A stretch of 64,000 nt of DNA from Holothuria scabra (taxonomy: Eukaryota; Echinodermata; Holothuroidea; Aspidochirotida; Holothuriidae): NCBI GenBank assembly GCA_037179385.1, contig CM074187.1:46968879-47032878 (forward strand). Direction: 5' to 3'. This document shows positions 1 to 12,200 of this stretch, in pieces; position 1 is the stretch's first letter, and each line of letters starts with the position of its first letter. A program made the position numbers and the translations under genes. The notes under the pieces were generated by a model that worked only from the letters and a program-made list of their open reading frames with translations, ran no database searches and had not been told where the DNA came from.

Positions 1-104
1 ACCTAATTTTACTCTTCTAGATTGCGTTTACACCAACAGGATAAAAAATGACAAATTGAAAAACTCGAAGTTACAAAAACCGCCTATTTCGATTCTACCC
101 ACAG

Positions 105-222
105 ATGTCGATGCGTGCGGTGAATCAGGAGTTTGCGATTGCTCGGAGGTCGGAGTTGTTAACTGTAGCGATCGGAACTTATTTGCATTGCCCAAAAATA
201 TACCAAGAAATATATCTAAACT
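105..222 (+). CDS. Gene A exon: LRR N-terminal Cys cap
   Basis: Entered in phase 1 after acceptor cccacag. It reads DVDACGESGVCDCSEV and continues to a CSDRNLFALP segment, typical of an LRRNT Cys cap followed by the first strand. The 3' end is CT followed by GCAAGT, a GC-type donor that is identical in gene B. The upstream signal-peptide exon is outside the window. Confidence 0.8.
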
Positions 223-3200
223 GCAAGTTCTTTCCATTTCTTTTCTCCAAAACTGAATAAGAGCTTTTTTCTTTCCCATTACTCGTCAAGTCAAGAGGTT
301 GCTATAGCAACCAACGCCCCGTAAGGGATAAAACTCGATATGTATTTTACATATCAGACTTCTATTATGTTAAATGCACCCATGAAATTATGGGTGTATA
401 AACAATAGAATGGTGAAGCCATTCCTATTGTTTATATTCCCAGTTCCCATAATTTCTTGGGTGCATTTGGCAATGGCTGAAGTCTGCTATTAGGCTTGTT
501 GGCTTTTTAAATTGACTATTGCTTTTTTAAACGGTTTGGTTTTCTTTCCATCACGATTTGCTCCTAAGACTGCATATTTTATTCAAGGAAAATATGGACA
601 AGAGGTAAGAAAATGTGGTGAAACGAAAGTATGATTCTTCTGCTCAACTTCAAAAACCCTACACTTGTTCCCTTTCTAAAGTACATATAAACAAATATCG
701 CAGTTAATTGCAAGTTTGAATTTTTCAAATATTTCACTAAATTTTAATGTAAGGACAGTCAAATATATAATAAAAATCACTTTTTAGACTCATCCTCAAG
801 GAAAGCAGTCTTAAAAACGTACAGCCTTAGTCAAGAACAGCTTTCTATATGCCTTTGGTTTTATTAATGTTCTGTCCTTTAACGTACACTAGCTCCTTGT
901 ACCATGACGTTTATAAGGCAGCAATGTCACGTGACCGTGCATGCATGTCTCTTATCATATACCAAGTAGAATTTTGGAATAAATTATGCTCCTATTAAGT
1001 CACTGACAGTTGTATGAGATGAACAGTTATGCTCTTCTTTTCAGGTTGTTGGAGAACAACCACATAAGTGACATTCCACACATGTTTATGACCAAATTCA
1101 CCCGTCTGTATACCCTGTAAGTTATTTACAATTAATCTTCGTTTAAATGGGCGATTTGAAATCTTCCTTCTTCCTCGCTTTTATATCAGCCGTATCATTC
1201 TTGACGTTCAGTTTTTAATATATCTTTCTTCTCTGATTTTTTCATTAAAACAGGTTTATTGATTCAAATGACATAAAACATTCGTTCCAGCTACCAAGAA
1301 GTCTGAGGACATTGTGAGCCATTTTCATATTTATTAACACTCTCTTTCGCTGCATTATCCTTTCGGGCGGCCTGCCCGGAGGACATGCCCTCCAATATTT
1401 GAGAAATCATCCACTGACTTTGATTTGAGTTCGCAAGTAATTATTTAATGATGTCACCCCCCTCCTCATTGAGAACAAATCACCGCCTTTGTACATCCTC
1501 GCCCTAAATCTATGGATACTGCTAAGTTTATGTTAAGCTTTGTGTCTGCAACATACATATTCTTCTTATTTTGGGGGGGGGGGGGTGGATTTGGGGGCAT
1601 TTTCTCAAATTTTTGAGCATTGTTTCATATTTAAACAAACATGCAACGATTTGCTGGCTAAGTTTTGATGGTAAATGAAGGCTGTCGAATGTTGGATGAC
1701 AAAGTTACATTTTTTTGAAAACTTGAAATGAACAAACAGAGCTTCATTGTTAGTAACATTGCGCCAATTCGGCAAAAAGTGGGCTCCGTGTATTTTGGGA
1801 AATGGGTTAACCATACAGATTCTTCGTTTCTTTGCTAAAATTAGCAGTGCAATCGTTTGGTCTCTGTAGGCTACAACTTAAAAAACACAACAGTGTACTT
1901 CACTACTTCAAGTTGAAGTCACTTCCCTTTTCCTTTTTATTTGCCTCTTCTGAATGGTCTTTTCTGACCAGGAGCCTGCTTTAGAAATATTCGATCTATG
2001 GGATGTTTTCATGGACACTGTAAAGCCCGCCCCTTTTCTGACTGTGGGGTGAAAACTGTAGTGTATTCGTTGCCTTAATCCATGACAAAGCAAATAAACA
2101 AAATCGCTGATACAGTGACAAAATGCACTCACGATCTCTCAATCTCAACTTGAAACCCCCTCTCCCCTTGCAATGTTGTTTCCTATCTGATAGTTACAAA
2201 ATTGCAGCCAGCAATGAAAGGGTGAGGGAGGTAGAAGACTGGTTTCATTTATTTTTGTCGAGGAGTGTAGCTAAGAAGCAGCCAACGGCCTACGAAATGA
2301 CCTTTGATCTTTTGCCCGGCAAGGGGCGGGGTTGACCAGTTATAACCTCACGTGGAAACACTACAAAGACAATAGAAAAACAATTTCCAGGTGACAAACC
2401 TTTTCATCAAACTATTTCTATTTTACCAGCTCTTGTGAGGGAAACAAACTCACCTCTTTTCAAACCTTCTTTGAAAATGGATGTCATAATTTGAGTACAG
2501 TGTGAGTATTTTATATAGGGCTTGTGAAATGTTGATCTCAAGACACCCATTTTCTTTTTTTCTTTTTTTCTTTTTTGCATTCTCTTTACAACTGAATTTT
2601 TAGGCATTATAACTGAATGTTTCGATATTTTTTTGAACTGAGCAACAACTTTGCATGAGATCAGACAACATAATTTTTAAATGCAAGCAAGGGTGGCACT
2701 GGGATTTTAAAAGTCGCGGAACCAAATGGGGGGGGGGGGAGGGGGGAAGGAAAACCGGGCTTAAAGCTCGAGTATTGCTTTTGGGTCCTTGGGCTAGCCG
2801 TAGGTACCTGGTGGGGGTCCAGATGCAAAGCCCTGGTGGAAGACCAGGGGGAGAAGTTCTTAGCATATCTCCGGGTAAACAGTTATGTCTCAGAATAGGT
2901 ATTTTTGGGAAACCGGAGATGAGCAAAGGCTCCGATGGAGGAGGGGGTGGGGGGTGGGGTGGGAGGGACAAATGCCTCCATCCCCATACCCCCATACCCC
3001 CATGACCCCATGGCCATTAATTGCAAGGTACATCCCTTCGACTGATTCTTCCTTTTGTTTTTTCAAGTAAGTAAGCTAGTTTAGCGTTGTTATTGTACTT
3101 AAACTGTTCATTGGCTCCTTGGGTCGTCATTAGTCAAGCTTTGTAAGTAGTGTCTCTTTGTCCATTGTGTGTATATGTTGCCAAGGTAAGTTGGCATGTG

Positions 3201-6200
3201 CGATAGGATATACGCGACATGCCTGCTCATTTGAATTTCTGAATAAAATGGACTGTGATGTCCGTTGACGTTATTTTGACTGTGGAGAAACGTAAACGAT
3301 GGAAATTATAAAAATGAGCTTCAAAATAAAAGATCTGATGCGGTGAGGAGGAGGTTGTTCATTATTATAGTCAAACAGCATTTTCCTTTCAATGGTAAAT
3401 AATGAGTTAAGCCCCCAAAATCATTTATTTAAAACATTCCTCATTTTCTGATTACTCTCAGATGTCTTACAAACAACCGAGTAACCACAGTACAAGATGG
3501 AACATTCAAATTTGGCTGTAGGAATCTAAAACACATGTAAGAAAATTTATTTATAACATATTTTTTTTTATCAAATCTCAAAATTAAAAGTTTTTGTGTA
3601 GACTGATAGGGTGAAAAGACTCATGCAAATCATGGCGATGAGAATTACTGTTCTAAGGATACCACTTCTGATGAACATTGTTTTGATCATGTTCAGAAAT
3701 CTTCACCTTTCCAACCGTACCCTTTAAGCCTCCCTGAGCCTTCTACCTTCATGCATCCCAGACTCTACCCTCTTCATGCCTCGTAGACCCTACAGGGGCA
3801 GTGGAGCGAATTTTGAAGTGGGGGGGGGGGGGGCTGGCTATTACCAAAGCGGCCCAATTTGTTCAACAATAAAACAGAAACATGAGACGGCCCAAAATGC
3901 CTATGGGAGAAAAGTGGAGGGGTGGCACTAAACCCCCTAGACCCCGTCTCCGTTGTCCCTCCTCCCCCCTTCACGTCTCGCAAAACCTATCCCCTACAAC
4001 CTATCAAAGCCTCCCATCTCACGCCTTCCACACCCTAACCTCCTCATTTCTGTCACACTCAACCCCAATCATGCTTCCCAAGTCCTCAGTATACCCCCTT
4101 AATTCAAGCCTTCCGGACCCCCTTCATGCTTCATGCAGACCGGGCCAGACTCTACTCCCTTCATGGCTCCCAGACCCTCCCCGTGGAATGCACATAAATT
4201 ACCACTTTTTCTTACTTATATGCCGTTTCAAGTTCATGTATAGAACCACGCACTTCCTGTACGCATGGACAGAGCATCATAACGCGTTTGTACTATCCGT
4301 AGATTTTCGCTACCAACTGGGACAAAAAGGCGCACCAAGATGGCTGCCGTGAAGCTATAATTTGCAAGATTTGACGACGACGACGACGATGTAATATTTT
4401 ACACAAAAGTTTCACTTGAATGGGAAACAATCATTTTCCTGAAATAAGCGTAGTGATTTTGACCATACCTTGCATTATTTCGAAAATATTTTGACTTTCT
4501 TGCCAAATCTGTTGATTTACCTGAGAAAGTTCAAACTTTCACACACACACACACATGCATACCCGTATTCAATGCCTTACGGGGTACACAGAACTGTTCT
4601 CCGTAAGGAAATGGTCGGAATTCCCCTTTAGCCGTTTAAGTCACGCGGCACGTGAATGCCGCGAGCGAGGGCGGGCTCTTGCATATCACGTGACAGAGCT
4701 CATTGCAGTGTCCGAATTTTCGGGTAGCTACACCGGTTACGAGCTCCGCGTGAGCGAGGAAAGACATGCGAGGCTTCAGCTCTCGCGAGCGGCCTTACCC
4801 GGCAAGGTATCGTTTACAAGCTCACACACACACACACACACCATATCACACACACACACACACACACCCATAGCAGATAAGATGGCCATCTTGCTACGCC
4901 TTTACTCACACGTACGGTAGCGACGCGTGTAGTATACTTTATCCATGAGTCCGTGAGTAGAGTACTTTGCTTGAGGAAATCATCATACCCTGCAAATATA
5001 CGCATCAAGGTTATCCGTTTTAAAGCTGTGACAAATTTACTGTTTTAACAGGTTTATGCTAAAAATTTAACTTTCGTGTTACAATATCTTTCTCAGGAAA
5101 ATGAATGAAAATCTTCTTCTCAAGATAACAAAGAAGACCTTCCAAGGACTCACTGGAATCCGCATTCTGTACGTTCCACACTTTTCAATTAGTTTTTAAT
5201 GTTTGCACTCTATTCCGTTACATTGGGTGGTCGAGTGGCAGCATAGGCGTATGGGGGCAATTTTCTATGAGGGGGCAAGAGCAGTTTTTGCCCGAATAAT
5301 GTCACCGATTATCATGTTTCGCCCATGTTTTGCCCGAATAGATCAACTGCTTTTGCCCGAATTGGGAGGGCGAGTGCACCCTCTGCATCCCGCCTGGTAC
5401 GCCTATGAGTGGCAGAGTGGTCTATATATTCCAGCTGCTGTGTACCAATGTGTTTCACATGTGCATGGGTTCAAATCCCACTCGATGTACGTGGGTTTTC
5501 TCCGGGTACTTCGTCTTTCCTCCCGCTTGGCACAGGCTTGCCAATAATATCGGTTGCCCCGGACTTAAGCACCTTCGGGTGGACCAGTTAACTAGCCGAC
5601 TTTGCTTTTGTCTTTCCTTTACATTCACAAACAGGCCATTAAAAGAACTAGGTGGAAGCGGGGGACAAAACTTATACAAAGGAATAGAAATACTTTCAAA
5701 TTTTATACAATAATAGTACAGCAATCTTCTAGGGGCTTAAAATCTTCCAGGAAGGGCTGATAAACAAGCGCAGGAATTTATGTAGACAAATAAGTACGGA
5801 AGGGGATAGGGGCATGATATAGATTATTACAGACATATGGTAATTCTTTTTAAAAGCGAAATGAAGATTGCATTAGAACGGTATACGTGCTGTCTAGTAA
5901 GCATTTATGCCTCACAGTAAATTTATTCAATAAGTCACTTTGCATTAATCTGAAAAAAGGTTTTTCATCGTTTAAAAATAGCTTTCTTTCAAATTTCTAG
6001 TCGAATCGACGAAAACCCTCTCGTAAACATAGAACCGGAAGCCTTTTCAGATGTTTGTCAAAGCCTGAGGAAGTTGTGAGTCAAGTTTGTAACAATTTCC
6101 TTCCAAACTTTTCCTTGGAATTTATGTAGGTTTGTGGATAATTTCTGTTGAGGTTCATTTTTCCTATATTTCCAGAGAATAATAAAAATGGTAGCATTTT

Positions 6201-9200
6201 GTGAAAACCCAGTTGCAATATTTCATTACCGACACAAAGTTTTATCTCATTCTTAGAAGACGTTTTTCTGTAAGAAGGAAAAAAATACAGCTTTCATTCA
6301 CGTTAACAATAATAAAACGCAAATTGGCAGGTTGGGTATGGCATCAGCGTTATTTTGATTCTTTATGTATAAATAAGTTCTTTTGTATTTAAAAGAATAA
6401 TATAGAGCCAACTTTTTTGATCATGTTAAGCACTCTTGGTTCCAGAGGTTTTAGCAATTGAATGTGACAATTTTCAGCTTAGAGCGAACTTGAAGCAAGC
6501 AGGCGTGATGCCATGAATTCACATTGTTGGCCAATGTTTTTTTCTTTATAATTTATCTTAAGGCCTGTATACACGAGCAACATTTGTAAAACGTTCTCAA
6601 AACACTGCAACAAAACCAACACATACTTGTTTTCGGTTTGTTGCACAGTGTAGAAAGAGTAAAAACAATTTGAAAATGTTTTGAGAATGTTTTGAAAAAA
6701 ATTGACAGGACATTTCTTTTGCAACATTTCCAAATCATGCTGTATACCCTGTCTACATCATGCAACAAACCTAAAACAAGCATGTTTTGGGGTTTGTTGC
6801 CAGTGGATTTTTGGAAATGTTTTGGGAATGTTTGGCAAATGTTGCTCGTGTATACAGGCCTTTATGCAAGTAAACTCCGATGAACTGATACCAAAAGTGT
6901 TTCCTGAGCAATGGAATTTTAATACCTTTACGTGCCGTAGGGGCAAGATAGCATCCACTATCAATTCAAGGTCATAGTAATTGTTTGAAAAATAAAGAAA
7001 AACAACAATGTGAATCCATGACATCATGCTACATTGCTTCTTGTTCACTTTTTGTAGAAAATGTGTCAACTTCAATTGCCAATATCTTGAGAACCGAACA
7101 TGGGAAAAAATGACACTTTCACCAGAGCAGGCCTACTTAAAATAACTCCCTCTTTAAAATATCAAACATAAATATGACTCTGGTTTATTTTTTTAATATA
7201 GTCCTACTTTAGGGATACTGCATAATCTTCCGGTGTGTAAATCTCCATTGTATTTGCATAAATTTTACCATCTGTGGGCACCGAACAGCAGACAAAATTA
7301 ATTATTAATTTATTTCATATAGCTTTGTTTTTGCCGAACAAGATTATGAAGTTGGCGAAAACAAACTTCTAAGCGGGTGGGCGAAACGGGGAGGGGGTGG
7401 AGAGGGGGTAAAGGTGGTCCGGGATGGGAGGTACGTACTGAAATCATCAAAGCAATGATAACTTTTGATCTTTGGGCTATTTCAATTATTTTCTAATCAA
7501 TAAATTTTTTGGCAGACTCGCAAAGAATCTAAAAAATTTAACAACGATACCTTCTGGATTATTTAGAGGCTGTCACAAGCTTAATGAAGTGTGAGTTTTT
7601 ATATCGATTTTAGTCTTGAAAAATTTGTTATCCTAACAGTCCAAATTAATCAAGTTTAGTCGCATAGTTTTATAAGTATTTTGGAAAGGATTTTTTTTTA
7701 TAAGGGATGAATAATAAAAATAATATGGTTGATCGGTATTTACATGAAATCTTTACTTAAACGGAAAATGCAGTCAGCTGACTATGCATATTATACGGAC
7801 TATGCTAGATAGCCTAGTTGGAGTCCGTATAGCCTATACATCCCGGTATACTAATTTACTATGATTGGATGCTTTAAATCACGTGACAATGTTTTGGTTG
7901 CTAGTAATTTAGATTAAACCATGGTATTAGGTTTTACATTAAAGGACGTGGTTCTCAGGCTCAGGACAAATTATCTTTGTGCCTTAAAAAAAAAAAAAAA
8001 AAAAACATGTAACACTTTCCCATAGGTACTTCGCAGCTTGTAATTTGAAAACACTTCCCGAAAATACATTCCATGGAATTGAAGAAGTGAAACTGTAAGT
8101 ATACCATATCATTTTAAACACTGAATGAATCATTGTTAAAGTGTTTGAGAGAGGAAGACTTTGTCCGAAAAAAACATTTTCTTACAGTTTGTTTATTTAA
8201 AGAAATATTGGTGTCCACTATATAAAGGTGGGCATAAGTCTTTGATTTATACAGTAGACCCATTCCCATTACAGACCTTGTGCGTTGACGACATACACAC
8301 GCATAAGAATTCGTCCTGCACCTGCAGCTGACTATGCTCGTATTCGACTGATTGACAAATCAGCTGTTTTTGTCTTTGTTGGTTTATTTTGCCCCAAAGG
8401 AGGGTGTTCTTTCCGCTCTGTGACATCATATGCAAAAGGTCTACAGGCTTATTTTCCCGAATATGATTCAGGTAACCAGATGCCAACAATATGTTTTCTT
8501 CAAGGAACTCCCCAACCAAACCTTCGTCGGTTTGGAGTTAAATAGCCTACTTAAAGGTGACTGTGAATGGTCCATGTTTATCTGTTAAGGGCCATGCATG
8601 GGTTTTTAGCCTAGACTGAACTCTGTACCCACTGACAGACTTGGAACAAGTTAAAATACCATTTTTTTTCTAGGATAGCTTCAATAGAATTGATCATATT
8701 TTCAAGTTATTAGTGCAGGCAATATACAAGATTTAAAGACTTCGATATTACATGATTAGTATGAATAAATATGCTTTGAGAAGACCGTATACTGTTTGTA
8801 CAACCTGGCTTTTTAGACGGCAAGAACAACAAATTGCGACAATGGCAAGAACAATAAATTGCGACAATACACCGACGTGACTACGTTGCGCTTCTCTCTG
8901 TGTTTCCATTCAGGCTTCCAGTTTACTATAATTGTTACTCAGAGGCACTGTTAATTGTCCACAGGTTTCGGTAACACAACGACTTCGCATAATCAGTTCC
9001 ATCCAGTATGCAAAATTGAAACACGCTGACGTCACGTGCATAAACTGTATAGGTTGGATTATGTAACCAGGGAACTGTCACACCCTGATGTAACAACGAA
9101 TACACCGGCCGTGCAAGCTCCTACGTAGGCCTACATCTAAAGCTTTACTGTAGATTTAACCCGATATTAACTTTTGAGAACGTAATCTCTCTTTGAAGAC

Positions 9201-12200
9201 ATTCGTTAAAACATAAAAACACCTTTACTTGAGAGATAGACTATCAGACTATTTATACAGGTCTTGGGTTATTTAGTCCCCTTTAAGCCGAGGTCACACT
9301 GCAACGGACTCGGATCGGATTCCCGGAACCGACTTTTGGAGTTTTTGTTAAAATCTTTTCAATCTCTCGTCAAGAGGAGCCAAAAATTCGCAAGCCTGTG
9401 TAAATTTTATAAGTTGTACCTATGTAAATATTATAAGTTGTGCCATAGGACTGTGAAAATTATATTTATGCTAGTTATTTTGTGAAGTCACATCGAATGA
9501 CAGATTTTTGTCGGACTACGAAGTACAATTAAAACGTATGTCGGTGTGACGTCACGAAAAAGTCAGTTAGCATTTTATTTTCATAGACATCAGATGCAAG
9601 CCATATATTTACACTGGCTGAAAATTTAATAGCCCTTTGCGACGAGAGATGGAGAAGATTTAAGCAAAAATCGGAAAAAATCCGATCCGATCCGAATTCG
9701 TTGTAGTATGACCGTGGCTTTAATATAGTACATTTATTCAGAGAATGTGATTCCAATCCATTTCTTCCCTTTGTCTCTGACACTTTTTGTTCCCTTTCTT
9801 CTCCCTTCTTCTAATCTGTTCTTTGTTTATTTTTTTTTTGTCCATGCCCTTCCTTCTACATATTTTTCTGGTAGATCTTTGTATAACCTTTGTTTCTTGT
9901 ATCTTCCACCCGTTAGTCTGATGTTATTATTGTTACTTTTAAAATTGGGCTTTTCCGTGTCATGAAAATTGAAACAAAAAAGGCACACTGTAAAACCCAA
10001 CTTGTTGTTATAACTCGGTAGGCATACAATTGAGGTAACTTGCTGCATGTCCGTTTTTTTAGTACAATCAACTACGTGTCTTCGATTATGCATTTCATTA
10101 TAAGGGGAGGGTAAGTAACGGCTAATCCTTTCAAACCAATCTACAATTTTTGTAGTATTTCACAAAAATTCTGAATTGGCATAGCCCTTTGATAAATAGC
10201 TGTCACTAGTCCGGAATTTTCAACTTTCGAGGACTCGAATCCAAACTCGAGCTCGAGTACCTGTACTTTCTGAATGGGGAAAAATCAACCTCTCTGGCCG
10301 AGTCCTTCAGATTCTGAAATCACGAGTTCGAGGCCGGACTCGACTACAGTCCTTATACCGAAGCTCACACAGCATGTACCGTACTGAGAGTGTTTTGATC
10401 ACTGGCGTAGCTAGGATATTTTTCGGGGGGGGGGGGGGCAAAGCTCGAAAATTTCCCCTCAACTTTTCAGTTTCAGTATATTTTCAAGGTCAAGGTGCAT
10501 GTATTACATGCAAAATACGTAAATTTATGATAATAACAAGGTTATCATGACGTCATGTAATGTTATCTAGGTTAATACAGGGCCTACAAGGTCCTGAAGC
10601 TACCCACTGTATACATAGGATTAAGACAATGTCATCATGGGCTCGTTGTCACCCCATCCCCAGTGATTAATTTGATTAATTTTCCGAACAGATTAAATAG
10701 ATTAATTTTCCAAACAAGTCCTAAAAAATAAGGTAAATATTATACGTTTTCCAGGTTTGCAGGGTTATTATGTCTAGAAAACGGTAAGCTATTGTTTTTA
10801 GCTCCATCCATGGTTAAACACAGAGTAAGATCAGTCTATAACCTGCCCGGTACTAGCTTGTAAGATGAGAGGCCATTAAATGCTTAAACTTAACCCAGGG
10901 CGATGTCAACCAATGGCTTGGAAACTGGGCTGTTAAACCTCGCCTAACCTAACCTAACCTAACCCAGGGCGTTGTCAACTTAAGCCTGTTTAGTGACGGA
11001 TGAGAGTGATACACGGAGCGCGACCATCGGTTAGCGCGGAGCGTCCCGCCAATGGAAATTTCGCTAAAAACACCTCTAGATTGCAGGAAATGACACTCCC
11101 TGTGCCTCATTACTGCATGCTTAGAATGCCATATTTTTCTTGTCCTGAAAACTTTTAAGGAGGCAATTTGTTCACAATATATGTAAAAAGAAAAAACTGG
11201 AAACTTAAGGCCTACCGGTATGTATTGCTGACAGCTATAAATCGAATATAAATATAATAGTTGTGGAACGACAGCAAACGGAAATTGTGGTAATCAAATG
11301 AGGGAATATTTCGTTCACGAAACTATGATTATGTTACTATTTATTAGCAACATATGATCCAATAGTGCATCAAGTTGATGAACATAACATTAGCTCAGTA
11401 ACTGGTAGGGAACTAGCTCGATGATGGTATCCTATGCTGCGCAGTATACGCGGAACTGATCAAAATACCCTGCATCACGGTGTACCAGAGAACATTTACG
11501 CTGCTGCAGAGAGGGCATTTCTGCGGAACGCGAGTCAAGCGCGCTTCATGCTGCAGTGACACAGATGAGATCTGGTGAATTACGTTGCATGGAAATTCGA
11601 GTTATGCATGAGAAATGTTTCAAGATTTTTTATAGTGAGAAAACTTTAAAGAAATAGGGAAAGGAAGTATAATTTCGTCAACTTGAAATTTCCACAAATT
11701 CCACAAATTTCCCCAAAATATTTTCGAGGGGCTGGTTTTGATTACACATTGGGAGGTTTACTTACCCTGGATCAATAAAACTAAAATTGTGTCTGGATGA
11801 GGATGGAATTTTAGACAGTTGTGAAAGGGGCTAAAGTAAGTTAGGATAGTTAGAACTCTTTGATGTGAGACGTTCAGGCTTCTAAAAACGTTCAGGCAGA
11901 AAGTTTCCTCAGTTATGCTAAATTATCACTACAAGTTGGGGTTTAAAGCGGCTCATTGATTTGGGCCATGAAATTCCAAATTTGTTTAGTTTTTTTCACA
12001 TACCAATGACAAATGGTCAAACTTAGGCAATTCCCATATCCTGCTTTTATGAATGAGTGCTTAATGGCTCAATTTGGTTTTCAAAAATTGGTGACCAGAC
12101 ACTTTTTTCAAAACATGAACCTGTTATATAAGTCAGGGCACCACAGAAAGTTAAAATTTTAACTTTGTCTGTAACTATTGGATATTAAACTTGACTTATT

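Noticed and set aside
2600..2995. 131-codon proline-rich minus-strand frame and glycine-rich plus-strand frames
   Set aside because: Caused by G/C-run low complexity in an intron.
3882..4352. 156-codon frame in gene A intron
   Set aside because: Low-complexity Pro/Ser-rich start next to a 12-G run, and its end enters MITE family D; no conserved counterpart in gene B.
4541..4867. Regulatory CpG island near CA repeats
   Set aside because: The GC-rich segment shares sequence with MITE family E and is bounded by microsatellites inside MITE D; better explained as repeat DNA.
10750..10782. Microexon between ccag and GGTAAGC in the large gene A intron
   Set aside because: No counterpart in gene B, and the flanking LRR exons already join in phase.
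10940..10965. CCTAA pentamer run, telomere-like
   Set aside because: Only four units, and continuous with a SINE tail that itself ends in TCTAACC/CCTAAC; more likely tail expansion than an interstitial telomere.
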